DNA of 64,000 bases from Streptomyces sp. NBC_01294 (lineage in GTDB: Bacteria; Actinomycetota; Actinomycetes; Streptomycetales; Streptomycetaceae). The stretch spans positions 248,001 to 312,000 of the forward strand of contig NZ_CP108423.1 in the NCBI RefSeq assembly GCF_035917235.1, given 5' to 3'. The number at the start of each line of letters is the position of its first letter. The first letter of the stretch is position 1. The position numbers and the translations under genes are program-made. The notes beneath the pieces are model-generated. The model was not told the DNA's origin. It did no database searches and saw only the letters and a program-made list of their open reading frames with translations. This document shows positions 51,761 to 59,832 of the stretch, in pieces.

Positions 51761-52009
51761 GGCCTGTGGCATCAGGGGGTCGGGCCGACGGTGTTCGCAA
51801 CGTTCGAGTCCGAGACCGACCACTTCGGGTCCCGCGCCCAGCAGACCATGCTCAACTTCCGGGTCCGCGATCTGGATGCGATGCTCGCGCAGTTGCGCGC
51901 CAGGGGAGCGGACGTGGCCGAAGAAACGCAGGACATGGAGGGTGTCGGCCGCTTCGGCTGGGTCACCGACCCCGAGGGCCATCGGATCGAGCTGTGGCAG
52001 CCCGCTTGA
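51761..52009 (+). pseudogene. VOC/glyoxalase protein, 5'-truncated
   Basis: The frame reads GLWHQGVGPTVFATFESETDHFGSRAQQTMLNFRVRDLDAMLAQLRARGADV in segments, and ends VGRFGWVTDPEGHRIELWQPA. It is the C-terminal two thirds of a VOC-superfamily protein of about 120 aa, with the closing ExxxxxGxxxxxxDPxGxxxEL pattern. The first ~45 residues, with a metal ligand, are missing; the opposite-strand phosphatase start lies just left. A GTG at 51791 is the first start codon. Confidence 0.6.
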
Positions 52010-52084
52010 CCCTCGTCGCGCCGTACCGCTGGTACCTGCTCGACCGGGATGGCGGGGCGGCCGGCGGCGCGGGAGGCTGGGGGT

Positions 52085-53014
52085 ATGCGAGGGCATGGCG
52101 CGGGCCGGCTGGCAGCCACGCTGGCCGCCGTTCTGCTGGTGGCGGCGTCCACCGGTCCGGGATCTCCCGGCGCCGGAGATCCCGGACGCCCGGTGGACAT
52201 CGGCGGCGGGCGGAGCCTGTACCTGCAGTGCGCGGGGTCCGGGAGCCCCACCGTGGTGCTGCTCGCGGGGCTGCACGAGGCATCCGACTCCTGGTCGCTG
52301 ACCGACACCACCCCACCCGTGCCGAAGGAGCCCGCGGTGCTGCCCGGGGTGGCCGCGTTCACACGGGTGTGCACCTACGACCGACCGGGCACCCTCCGCT
52401 ACACCCAGCCACCGACGCTCACCACGCGCAGTTCCCCCGTACGGGGCACCCGGCCCCTGGCCGCCATGGTCCAGGACCTGGACCGGCTGCTGTCCGCCGG
52501 GCGCGTACCCGGGCCCTACCTGCTGGTGGGGCACTCCTTCGGCGGGATGCTCGCCCTGAGGTACGCGCAGGCGCATCCGGAACACGTCCGCGGGCTGGTC
52601 CTGGTCGACGCCCTCGGGCCCGGGCTGAAGCCCGCGATGGGGGCGGACTGGGCGGCGTACGTCGACGCCCTGCGGCATCCCGGGACGCCCTTCGACGCCG
52701 ACCCCGCCTTCGAGCAGGTCGACATCGACGGCGGGGTCACCGCCATCGCCGAGGGCGGCCCACTGCCGCCGGTACCGGTGGCGGCACTCAGCAAGACCGC
52801 TCCCTTCGCGGCTCCGCCCACCATGTCGAAAGACCTGCTCGCCGAGCTGGAGGCGGCCTGGCCGAAGGCGCAGCAGGCGCTGGTGGGTCTGCGGCCGCAG
52901 ACCCCGCACCTGTTGGCGACCGGCAGCGACCACTACGTCCAGCTCCACGACCCGGACCTCACGATCGCGGCGATCCGCCTGGTCGCGGACCGGGGCGGCT
53001 CGCCCGGCACGTGA
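52085..53014 (+). CDS. Secreted alpha/beta hydrolase
   Basis: The precursor is 309 aa with a signal peptide (RGHGAGRLAATLAAVLLVAASTGPG). The mature enzyme has the alpha/beta-hydrolase fold: PTVVLLAGLHEASDSW (oxyanion strand), VCTYDRPGT, and LLVGHSFGGMLALRYA with the nucleophile Ser in G-H-S-F-G. LVLVDALGPGLKPAM follows, and TGSDHYVQLHDP carries the C-terminal catalytic His. ATG 52085 is the start. No neighbouring gene suggests the substrate. Confidence 0.85.
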   Translation: MRGHGAGRLAATLAAVLLVAASTGPGSPGAGDPGRPVDIGGGRSLYLQCAGSGSPTVVLLAGLHEASDSWSLTDTTPPVPKEPAVLPGVAAFTRVCTYDRPGTLRYTQPPTLTTRSSPVRGTRPLAAMVQDLDRLLSAGRVPGPYLLVGHSFGGMLALRYAQAHPEHVRGLVLVDALGPGLKPAMGADWAAYVDALRHPGTPFDADPAFEQVDIDGGVTAIAEGGPLPPVPVAALSKTAPFAAPPTMSKDLLAELEAAWPKAQQALVGLRPQTPHLLATGSDHYVQLHDPDLTIAAIRLVADRGGSPGT

Positions 53015-53067
53015 CGTTCCCCCGCGCGCGGGCCGCCGCGCGAAGCGCGAAGTGGCATCCTGTGGGC

Positions 53068-53958
53068 ATGACGTCCGAGGTCACGGCCGCGGCGTGGGCG
53101 GCGCGACAGGTCGCCCAGGTCCGCGATGACCCTGCCGGGCGGACGGCCTTGATGGAGCGCTGCTATTCCGGCCCGTTCGGCAAGGCGCCCCAGCACCTGC
53201 CGTTCCGCCGGGCCGCGCTGTCGTTCATGCGCTGGCAGGTACGGCGGGGCGTGCTGCGGCCGGCGTCCGGCGACCTGCCAGGCAGTCCGTGGTGGCGTGA
53301 GGTGAACGAACGCATTCTCCGGGACGGCTGCGAGGCGGTGGGGCTCAGCGGCGGACTTGCGGGGCCGCCCTCCTCGCGTACGGTCGACCACTGGCTGTCC
53401 TTCGCCGAACGCCCCACCGCCCGGGCCTGGTACCGGGCGCACAACGGGAGCGTGGTAGCCGCCTACCTCGAGAACCGCGGCCTCGCGGAGGCGGAGAACG
53501 AGAGCGAGCGGTTCTTCATGAACGTCGTCCTCTGCCGCGTGCTCTACGCCCACACCCTCGTCGCGGCGCCCCGGATCTCACTCGGGCCGCTGCGTCCGCT
53601 CGCCCCGTTCCTCGGTGATCCGAGGCTGGGCATGACCGGGATCTTCCTGCAGCTGTCGCGGGTGCTCCCCGACGAGTACCCGCTCCGCGGCACGGTGCAG
53701 TGGCACCTCGACAGGGAGATCGGGTTCGGCCGGCTCCTCGATTTCGGGGTGATCGTTCCGCGCCTGCAACAGCTCTACGAGTGGTCGGCTCACGAACTCT
53801 CCGCGCCGGGCCTGCTCGGCTGCGTCCGTGAAGGAGCCCCGATCTACGCCTGGCCGTTCGACGACCGGCACGTCTGGCAGCCTCCGCGCTCCTTCGCCCT
53901 CCGGATGGTCCACCGGACGCTCCCGCCCGCACGACTCGCCCCGCCGCCCGGTCCGTAG
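53068..53958 (+). CDS. Conserved hypothetical protein
   Basis: The product is 296 aa, soluble and mostly helical. The N-terminus reads VTAAAWAARQVAQVRDDPAG, followed by LPFRRAALSFMRWQVRRGVL, WYRAHNGSVVAAYLENRGLAEAENESERFFMNVVLCRVLYAH in segments and a C-terminal WPFDDRHVWQPPRSFALRMVHRTLPP. This looks like a known Streptomyces-only family of uncharacterised proteins, with no catalytic motif visible. The start is ATG 53068, in a region rich in short frames. Confidence 0.7.
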   Translation: MTSEVTAAAWAARQVAQVRDDPAGRTALMERCYSGPFGKAPQHLPFRRAALSFMRWQVRRGVLRPASGDLPGSPWWREVNERILRDGCEAVGLSGGLAGPPSSRTVDHWLSFAERPTARAWYRAHNGSVVAAYLENRGLAEAENESERFFMNVVLCRVLYAHTLVAAPRISLGPLRPLAPFLGDPRLGMTGIFLQLSRVLPDEYPLRGTVQWHLDREIGFGRLLDFGVIVPRLQQLYEWSAHELSAPGLLGCVREGAPIYAWPFDDRHVWQPPRSFALRMVHRTLPPARLAPPPGP

Positions 53959-54166
53959 CCACGGCCGCGAGCCGCGGAGGACGCGCCGTACGGACGGACG
54001 TGCCGTACAAGTCGTCCCGTACGGACGTGCCGCGCAGGGCGCGCCGTTCGGGCGGACGCCCTGTCAGAACCCCTGATGGCGAAGCCCGCTCCGGTGGAGC
54101 CGCCCCCGGACGCCCGCTGTCGGTGCCACCTGTCAGTATCGCGGACAACCCGCCTCGAGGAGACCC

Positions 54167-55219
54167 ATGGGCACCTGGGACGTCGGCCCCTTCGACAACG
54201 ACACCGCGGCGGACTTCTGCGGCTCCCTCGACGAGACCCCGGAAGCCGGCCGGCCCGGCCTCGTGCGGGACGCGCTCGTCCGGGTCCTCGACGCCGGCGA
54301 CCCGCTCGATCAGCACCTGGCGGTCGAGGCGGTGGCCGCCGCGGCCCTCGTCGCCGCCCAGTGCCCCGGTGGCCGTCCCCTCACCAGCGCCTACGCGCCG
54401 GACCTGCCCGTCCCGGAGCTCCCGGCCGACCTGCGGGACACCGCCGTCCGCGCCCTGGACCGGATCACGGCCCCGCCGTCGGAGCTGCGGGAGCTCTGGG
54501 AGGAGACCGACCGGTACCTCCACTGGCTGCGCAGCCTGCACCTGCTGCGCCGGGTCCTCACCTTCCCGGCAGCGCGACCGGTGGCCGACTCCTGGGCCAG
54601 GATCGACGCGTGGATGCGACGGCACTCCCCCGCCTCCTACGCCCTGCTCGCGCCCCCGGCCGATCACGCCGAGGTCGAGGCCGCGCAGGAAGCGATGGGG
54701 ATACGTTTCCCCGCCGACCTGCTGGACTCACTGGCCTGCCACAACGGGATCACCGAGTGGGACAACCTGCTCCCGGGCCGACCGCCCCTGTCCGTCGCGG
54801 GGATCCTCGGCCACTGGCAGATGTGCGTCGAGATCGCCGGGGACGACCCCGACCTGACCGAGGCCTCCGAGTGGAACGACGAGCCCTGGTGGCACCCGCA
54901 GTGGATCCCCTGGGCCCAGAGCGACGGCGACTCCGACGTCATCGACATGCGCGAAGGGCCCGGCCAGGGCCGCCTGGGCAGCGCGTCGCACGGCGACACC
55001 GGCCACTTCGACGACGGCTGGCCCTGCCTCGCCACCTACCTGACCGCGGTGGCCGATGCCTTCGAGCACGGCTCCGAGGTCGACGGGGCCGTCCCCTTCC
55101 TGACCACGCAGGGCACCGTGTGGTGGGACGGATCCGGCACGACCGACCTGAACGGCGAACCCCTCACACCCGCCCCGCGATCGCACGGGCAGGCCGCCGC
55201 GCACCGCGGAGGGCGGTGA
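54167..55219 (+). CDS. DUF4259 - SMI1/KNR4 fusion protein
   Basis: The product is 350 aa with two domains. Residues 1-130 match DUF4259: MGTWDVGPFDNDTAADFCGSL, VRDALVRVLDAGDPLDQHLAVEAVAAAALVAAQ. Residues 140-330 match SMI1/KNR4: EAAQEAMGIRFPADLLDSLACHNGITEWDNL, WHPQWIPWAQSDGDSDVIDM, and GHFDDGWPCLATYLTAVADAF. The second domain is the SUKH immunity fold that neutralises nuclease toxins. A fusion of the two is not a textbook arrangement. The start is ATG 54167 after GGAG. Confidence 0.8.
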   Translation: MGTWDVGPFDNDTAADFCGSLDETPEAGRPGLVRDALVRVLDAGDPLDQHLAVEAVAAAALVAAQCPGGRPLTSAYAPDLPVPELPADLRDTAVRALDRITAPPSELRELWEETDRYLHWLRSLHLLRRVLTFPAARPVADSWARIDAWMRRHSPASYALLAPPADHAEVEAAQEAMGIRFPADLLDSLACHNGITEWDNLLPGRPPLSVAGILGHWQMCVEIAGDDPDLTEASEWNDEPWWHPQWIPWAQSDGDSDVIDMREGPGQGRLGSASHGDTGHFDDGWPCLATYLTAVADAFEHGSEVDGAVPFLTTQGTVWWDGSGTTDLNGEPLTPAPRSHGQAAAHRGGR

Positions 55220-55254
55220 GGCCTTTCGTTCGCCGGGTCCGTGATCCTGGAGGC

Positions 55255-56352
55255 ATGCGTGCCGCCCGTCTGATCCGTATGGCCCTGCTCATCCAGTCGA
55301 GCCCCGGCCTGACCGCCGCCGCTCTCGCCCGCGAGCTGGACGTTTCCGAGCGGACGGTGATCCGCGATGCCCAGGCCCTGCAGGAGGCCGGCATCCCCGT
55401 CCGGTCGGAGCGCGGCCGGACCGGCGGCTACCACCTGGCCCCCGGCTACCGGACCCGGCTGACCACGCTGCATCCGGCCGAGGCGGAAACCCTGTTCCTG
55501 TCCGGGCTGCCGTCGGCCCTGCGGGACCTGGGACTGTCGGACGCGGCGGACACCGCCCGGCTGAAACTGACCGCCACCCTGCTCCCGTCCGTACGCGCGG
55601 CCGCCGAGGCGTCGGTACGCCGCTTCCACCTCGACGCCCCGGCCTGGTTCCGCGAGCCCTCCGCACCCGAGCTGCTGCCGGAGCTGGCCCGCGCGGTGTG
55701 GTCGGACCGGACCGTCGAGCTGTCCTACGCCCGGCCGGGCCGGGACGGCTCGCCGCCTTCCGCGGTGTCGCGGGTGGTGGACCCGTACGGGCTCGTCCTG
55801 AAGGCCGGCACCTGGTACGTCGTGGCACGTCTCCGTACCGGGGACGGGGATGGGGATGGGGACGCCGCTGGGGAGGGGCGCGACGGCGATTGGCGCACGT
55901 ACCGCGTCGACCGTGTCACGGCCCTGGCGCCCGCCCCCGGCGTCCAGGAGCCGTTCGTACGCGATGCGGCCTTCGACCTGGCCGCGCACTGGGAGGCGCG
56001 CTCGCACGACTTCGCCCGCGCGCTGTTGCGCACCACCGTCACGGTGCGGCTGACCGCGTGGGGGCTGCGCCGGCTGCCGGCCGTCGTGGACGGAGCCGCC
56101 GTCGAGGACGCGCTGGCCTCCGCGAGCGCCCCGGACTCCGCCGGTCTGGTCACCCTCGACCTGACCGCGGAGTCCGAGGAGGTCGCCTTCGACCAGCTGG
56201 CCGGGCTCGGCGCGGACGCCGAGGTGCTCGCCCCGGCCTCCCTGCGCGCCCGCTTCCGTGAGCGCGCGGCGGCCCTGGCCGCCCTCTACCGGCCGGAGCC
56301 GAAGGGCGCGGAAGGGGCGAAGGGGGCAGCCGGGGCGAAGGGTCAGCGGTAG
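55255..56352 (+). CDS. YafY-type WYL-domain transcriptional regulator
   Basis: The regulator has 365 aa. An HTH_11 domain at 1-60 (ALLIQSSPGLTAAALARELDVSERTVIRDAQALQEAGIPVRSERG) is followed by the conserved GGYHL turn and a WYL domain at about 140-260 (VVDPYGLVLKAGTWYVVARLR, YRVDRV). A C-terminal WCX-like extension completes it. WYL domains sense nucleic acid or small ligands and control stress or DNA-repair genes. GGAGG lies before ATG 55255. Its stop overlaps the convergent SDR gene by 10 bp, and the two often pair as regulator and target. Confidence 0.88.
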   Translation: MRAARLIRMALLIQSSPGLTAAALARELDVSERTVIRDAQALQEAGIPVRSERGRTGGYHLAPGYRTRLTTLHPAEAETLFLSGLPSALRDLGLSDAADTARLKLTATLLPSVRAAAEASVRRFHLDAPAWFREPSAPELLPELARAVWSDRTVELSYARPGRDGSPPSAVSRVVDPYGLVLKAGTWYVVARLRTGDGDGDGDAAGEGRDGDWRTYRVDRVTALAPAPGVQEPFVRDAAFDLAAHWEARSHDFARALLRTTVTVRLTAWGLRRLPAVVDGAAVEDALASASAPDSAGLVTLDLTAESEEVAFDQLAGLGADAEVLAPASLRARFRERAAALAALYRPEPKGAEGAKGAAGAKGQR

Positions 56353-57323
56353 TCCTCGGCGGAGGCTTCCCTGCCGCCGTGGATGACGTCCTCGAAGTAG
56401 GCCCAGGCGTCCGGGCGGCTGCCGTCCGCGTCCCGCACCCCGTAGGTCTTCGCGAGCTCCCCGCTGGAGGTGGACTTCCCGTTCCAGCGGGCGGCCCGGC
56501 CGGGATCGGCGGCCAGCGCGGCGACCGCGCGGGCCAGGTACTGCGGGGACTCGGCGATGGCGAAGGCCGGCTCCCGGGCGATCGCGTCGCGCCAGTTCTC
56601 CTCGCTCACCCCGAAGTGGGCGAGCATCTGCTCCGAGCGCAGGAAACCCGGCGAGACCGCGACCGCCGTACCCCCGTACTCCGCCAGCTCCTGGCCCAGC
56701 CCGAACGCGAGCCGGATCGGGGCGTTCTTCGCCAGGTCGTAGTACATGTTCTCGCGGTAGCGGCGGTTGGAGCGCGCCGTGCCGTCGGTGACCTCCACGT
56801 GCAGCGGCGCGTCCGAACGGATCAGCAAGGGCAGCAGCAGCGCCGCGGTGATCACGTGAGAGCGCGCGCCGAGTTCCAGGATGCGCAGGCCGTCGGCGAG
56901 GGGGGTCTCCCAGCTCTTCTTCCCGAATACGGAGCCGGCGAGGAGGTGCTCACCGCCCCACAGGTCGTTGACGAGGATGTCGAGCCGCCCCTGTTCCCGG
57001 TCGATCCGCTCGACGAGGGCGCGTACCTGGTCCTCGTCGAGGTGGTCCGTGGGCACCGCGATGCCGGTGCCGCCGGCCGCGGTGACCAACTCGGCTGTCT
57101 CCTCGATGGTTTCGCTCGTCCGGCCGACCTCGCTGGCCCGGGTACGGGTGGTGCGGCCGGTGACGTACACGGTGGCGCCGGCCCGGCCGAGCTCGACGGC
57201 CTGGGCGCGTCCGGCACCGCGGGTGGCCCCCGCCACGAGCGCGATCCGGCCGGCGAGCGGGCGCCGCGGGTGGTCGGGGCCGGCGTTCCGGATGGTGATG
57301 TCCTCGTTGCTCATGTCATCCAT
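56343..57323 (-). CDS. Short-chain dehydrogenase/reductase
   Basis: The enzyme has 326 aa. GRIALVAGATRGAGRAQAVELGRAGATVYVTGRT holds the TGxxxGxG cofactor loop. ILVNDLWGGE is the NNAG-like strand and VEVTDGTARSNRRYRENMYYDLAKNA includes the Y-x-x-x-K (Y-Y-D-L-A-K) catalytic pair. VSPGFLRSEQM follows in the PG position. The extra C-terminal region (SGELAKTYGVRDADGSRPD) marks the subgroup often annotated as SDR family oxidoreductase in actinobacteria. ATG 57323 and 57314 are both possible. Confidence 0.85.
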   Translation of the reverse strand: MDDMSNEDITIRNAGPDHPRRPLAGRIALVAGATRGAGRAQAVELGRAGATVYVTGRTTRTRASEVGRTSETIEETAELVTAAGGTGIAVPTDHLDEDQVRALVERIDREQGRLDILVNDLWGGEHLLAGSVFGKKSWETPLADGLRILELGARSHVITAALLLPLLIRSDAPLHVEVTDGTARSNRRYRENMYYDLAKNAPIRLAFGLGQELAEYGGTAVAVSPGFLRSEQMLAHFGVSEENWRDAIAREPAFAIAESPQYLARAVAALAADPGRAARWNGKSTSSGELAKTYGVRDADGSRPDAWAYFEDVIHGGREASAEDYR

Positions 57324-57449
57324 CGTTCACGCCAATCCCGACAGATCCTGTCACCCTTTCTCCGCACCTCGCCGATCACCCGACGCCGCGCGCCGTCGGC
57401 CGTACGCCACCCGAGGCGTGCCGATCAGCACCCATCCTGGCGGCTACCT

Positions 57450-57686
57450 CGCCGGCGGACCGGAGGGTCCGCGTCCCGGTCACCGTCGTCGGCGGCAAGC
57501 CGAAGTCCCTGACGGTCCATCTCGTACGACGACGGCTACACCTGGCGCAGGGCCCCGGTCGCGTCCGGCGCGGTGACGGTGAAGAACCCGCCGAAGGGCG
57601 GCCACGTGTCCCTGCGGGGCACGGTGACCGACGCCTCGGGCAGCAAGTCGGAGATCACGATCACCCGGGCCTATCTGACGGACTGA
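57450..57686 (+). pseudogene. S8 (subtilisin-like) peptidase C-terminal remnant
   Basis: One frame reads RVPVTVVGGKPKSLTVH; another, from about 57520, reads SYDDGYTWRRAPVASGAVTVKNPPKGGHVSLRGTVTDASGSKSEITITRAYLTD in segments and stops at 57686. These match the C-terminal beta domain of Streptomyces secreted serine peptidases. The catalytic domain is absent, and the frame change plus a nearby TGA show decay. Confidence 0.55.
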
Positions 57687-57777
57687 TCGCCGCGGCCCGG
57701 TCGCGCACGGAGGCTCGTCGGGCTCCGTGCGCACCGGGCCCGCACTCGTGCCTCCGGGTGCGGGGCCCGTACTCCGG

Positions 57778-57821
57778 CCTCCGGGTGCGGGGGCCCGTAC
57801 GCGGGTCCCCGCACCCGGAGG
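57778..57821. terminator. Very strong stem-loop, bidirectional terminator
   Basis: A perfect 15-bp stem (57778-57792 with 57807-57821, core CCTCCGGGTGCGGGG) around a 14-nt loop lies 3 bp beyond the stop of the minus-strand transcobalamin-like gene. A direct copy of the left arm precedes it near 57750. Confidence 0.75.
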
Positions 57822-57824
57822 GGA

Positions 57825-59252
57825 TCAGGCGCCCCAGCGCAGGGCGATCGTGTCGCCCACGTTGATCACCTTCTCGCGGAGCGCGCCGGCGAAGGCGGAG
57901 CCGTCGACGCTCACCTTCCAGGTGTTGCCGCCGCTGTTGGCCTTGCCGTTGACGTTAGTGATGGTGCCGGTGCCCGACGAGGGGGTGACGCCGGTGACAC
58001 AGCCCGACGGGGTGGCGCCGCTGGTCGCCGCGTTCAGGACGTCGCCGAGGGTGGTGGTCGTACCGGTCGGCGTGAAGGCCACCGAGCAGACCTTGAGGTT
58101 GCCGGCGCCGTCGTCGACGGTCAGGGCGAGCTTGGTGGCGGTGCCGGCGGTCAAGGTGGACTGCGCGACCCACTGCGGGGCCCCGGGGGTGACCGGGACG
58201 GGCGGGGCCGTGGTGAATCCGCCACCGGCCACGGCGCGCAGCGCGTCGATCGACGCGTAGGCGGTCGGGGTGGTGTCGGACGGCTTGTACTTGAAGCCGC
58301 CCGCCGGGTTGTACTGGTTGGCGATCAGGAAGTCGATCGGGGTCTTGCCGTTGACGGTGAGGAAGTCACCGGTCTGCGGGTTGATGCTGCAGGCGTTGAG
58401 GCCGGCGACGCCCCAGCCGTTGGAGCTGGTGTTGACCCCGTACAGGGAGTTGAAGGCACCGGAGTTGGCGACGAGCTTGCCCTTGAGGAAGTTCTTGGCC
58501 TGGACGACGTCGGTGTCGGTGTTGGGGACGCCGGAGACGCAGAGGGCGGCCATCGCGGCGCCGGTCATGTCGACGTCGCTCGCGGAGTTGAGGACGGTGG
58601 GGTTGCCCTCGGCCTTCTGGTAGGTCCAGCCGCCGTCGACGTGCTGGTTGGCCCGGATGCGCGTGACCATCGAGTCGGTGAGTGCCTGCGGAACACGGGC
58701 GCCGCCGGCCTGGGTCTTCGCGCCGCCCAGGGAGAGGGCCGCGAAGACGGTGCCGTTGAAGTTGCCGGACGGCCCGAAGTAGCCCGCCTCGGCGGTCTGC
58801 CAGTACGAGTAGACGTGCGCGATGAGGTTGCGGGAGGCCGACACGCGGGCCGGGTCGATGCCCGCGGCGTACGCGTTCAGGGTGCCGCGCTCGTAGTCGG
58901 TGACCACCGGTGCGCCGGAGGGCCAGCCCGCGGTGGACAGAAGGTTGCGGTAGACGGTCCGGGCGTTCTTCGTGGTGTCCCCGCCGGGGGCGACGTCGAC
59001 GACCGCGGTGCCGGCGGCGGCGAAGGTGCTGAACGCCCACTCGTTGGACAGGCCGGAGCCGGCGTACGAACCGTCGGCCGCCTGGAGGGACTTGAGGTAG
59101 GCGACGCCGTTGGTCTTCGACGTGGCGATCTGCGCCGGCGACGAGGTCGCGAAGGCGGGCAGCGCGGTGAGGGCGAGGGCGCCGAGGGCGGCGGGCACCG
59201 CGAGCGCGAGGCGGCGGGGCGTGCGGGGACGGGGCGTGCGGGGACGGGACAT
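57825..59252 (-). CDS. Secreted transcobalamin-like protein (alpha/alpha barrel + DUF4430 domain)
   Basis: The precursor is 475 aa. A signal peptide (TPRRLALAVPAALGALALTALPAFA) is followed by a barrel of prenyltransferase/squalene-cyclase-type repeats (residues ~40-350): GVAYLKSLQAADGSY, IRANQHVDGGWTYQKAEGNP and PIDFLIANQYNPAGGFKY are repeat units. The C-terminus (~385-475) is a DUF4430-type beta domain (TTLGDVLNAATSG, ITNVNGKANSGGNTWKVSVDG, INVGDTIALRW). This is the domain order of animal transcobalamin and intrinsic factor, which bind vitamin B12 between the two domains. A cobalamin riboswitch lies in its leader. AGGAG precedes ATG 59252. It probably binds cobalamin outside the cell; binding is inferred, not shown. 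Confidence 0.85.
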   Translation of the reverse strand: MSRPRTPRPRTPRRLALAVPAALGALALTALPAFATSSPAQIATSKTNGVAYLKSLQAADGSYAGSGLSNEWAFSTFAAAGTAVVDVAPGGDTTKNARTVYRNLLSTAGWPSGAPVVTDYERGTLNAYAAGIDPARVSASRNLIAHVYSYWQTAEAGYFGPSGNFNGTVFAALSLGGAKTQAGGARVPQALTDSMVTRIRANQHVDGGWTYQKAEGNPTVLNSASDVDMTGAAMAALCVSGVPNTDTDVVQAKNFLKGKLVANSGAFNSLYGVNTSSNGWGVAGLNACSINPQTGDFLTVNGKTPIDFLIANQYNPAGGFKYKPSDTTPTAYASIDALRAVAGGGFTTAPPVPVTPGAPQWVAQSTLTAGTATKLALTVDDGAGNLKVCSVAFTPTGTTTTLGDVLNAATSGATPSGCVTGVTPSSGTGTITNVNGKANSGGNTWKVSVDGSAFAGALREKVINVGDTIALRWGA

Positions 59253-59389
59253 GGCCTGCTCCTGGAATCGGCGGACGCCGGCCACTGCCTGGACACGCCG
59301 CAAGGAGCCCGCTCACGGTGGCGGGGCAGGGGCATGGCCGGAGAGCCGCCGTCCGGAACGCGTGGTACGGCTTCTGTGGTGCATCGCCG
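59253..59389 (-). other. Leader between riboswitch 2 and its gene
   Basis: These 137 nt join the riboswitch to the ribosome site. The segment contains GGTGGCGGGGCAGGGGC-like runs that could pair with the ribosome site when ligand is bound. Confidence 0.35.
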
Positions 59390-59500
59390 GATGGGCATTC
59401 GGGCTCGGAAACGGCCCCCGCCGTCCCACACCGCTGCGCGTCAGCTCCGGCATCGCACCGGATTCCCCCACGTGGCAGCCCAGGACGCTACCCGAGTGAT
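59390..59500 (-). promoter_or_regulatory. Cobalamin riboswitch 2, upstream of the transcobalamin-like gene
   Basis: On the minus strand the core reads GGGGAATCCGGTGCGATGCC, then GGAGCTGACGCGCAGCGGTGT, which follows the cobalamin riboswitch consensus GGGAA..GGTG..A..CCGG..CTG.CCCGCA.CGGT. It is bracketed by GTAGCGTCCTGGGCTGCC at the 5' side and by GAGCCCGAATGCCC, the B12-box position, at the 3' side. Ligand binding normally hides the ribosome site or terminates transcription. Confidence 0.75.
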
Positions 59501-59589
59501 CAAGGGACCGCCAGCCACCGGATCCGTGACGCGGACCGCCTCCGCCCGGGGCTGGTCCGCTGAGACTCAGGCCACCTTGACGCGTCGTC

Positions 59590-59708
59590 GGGATCCGTGT
59601 TGCACTCCGCCTGATAACTGCTCAGCACCAGGGGAAGCCGGTCGAATTCCGGCGCTGTCCCGCAACCGTAGGCCCGGTTCTTCCCGGGCGAGCCGGAATG
59701 CCTGGTGT
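59590..59708 (+). promoter_or_regulatory. Cobalamin riboswitch 1, upstream of the surface/ECF operon
   Basis: The plus strand reads GGGGAAGCCGGTCGAATTCC, GGCGCTGTCCCGCAACCGT, a variable hairpin (GCCCGGTTCTTCCCGGGC), and then GCCGGAATGCC. This is a full match to the conserved core and B12 box of cobalamin riboswitches. Flanking CACCAGG (about 59626) and CCTGGTG (59701-59707) form the closing stem. It lies 125 nt before the likely GTG start of the next gene. Confidence 0.9.
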
Positions 59709-59832
59709 TGGGCCACAGTACGAAGAGCGCCGTCGCGGATTGCGGTGTGGTCGTCGCAGCCTCTCCATGGCCTCAGGCCGTGCAGGGGCGCATCGCCACG
59801 TACGCAGCCGCCCGGCAGAGACGAGGGCTGCG

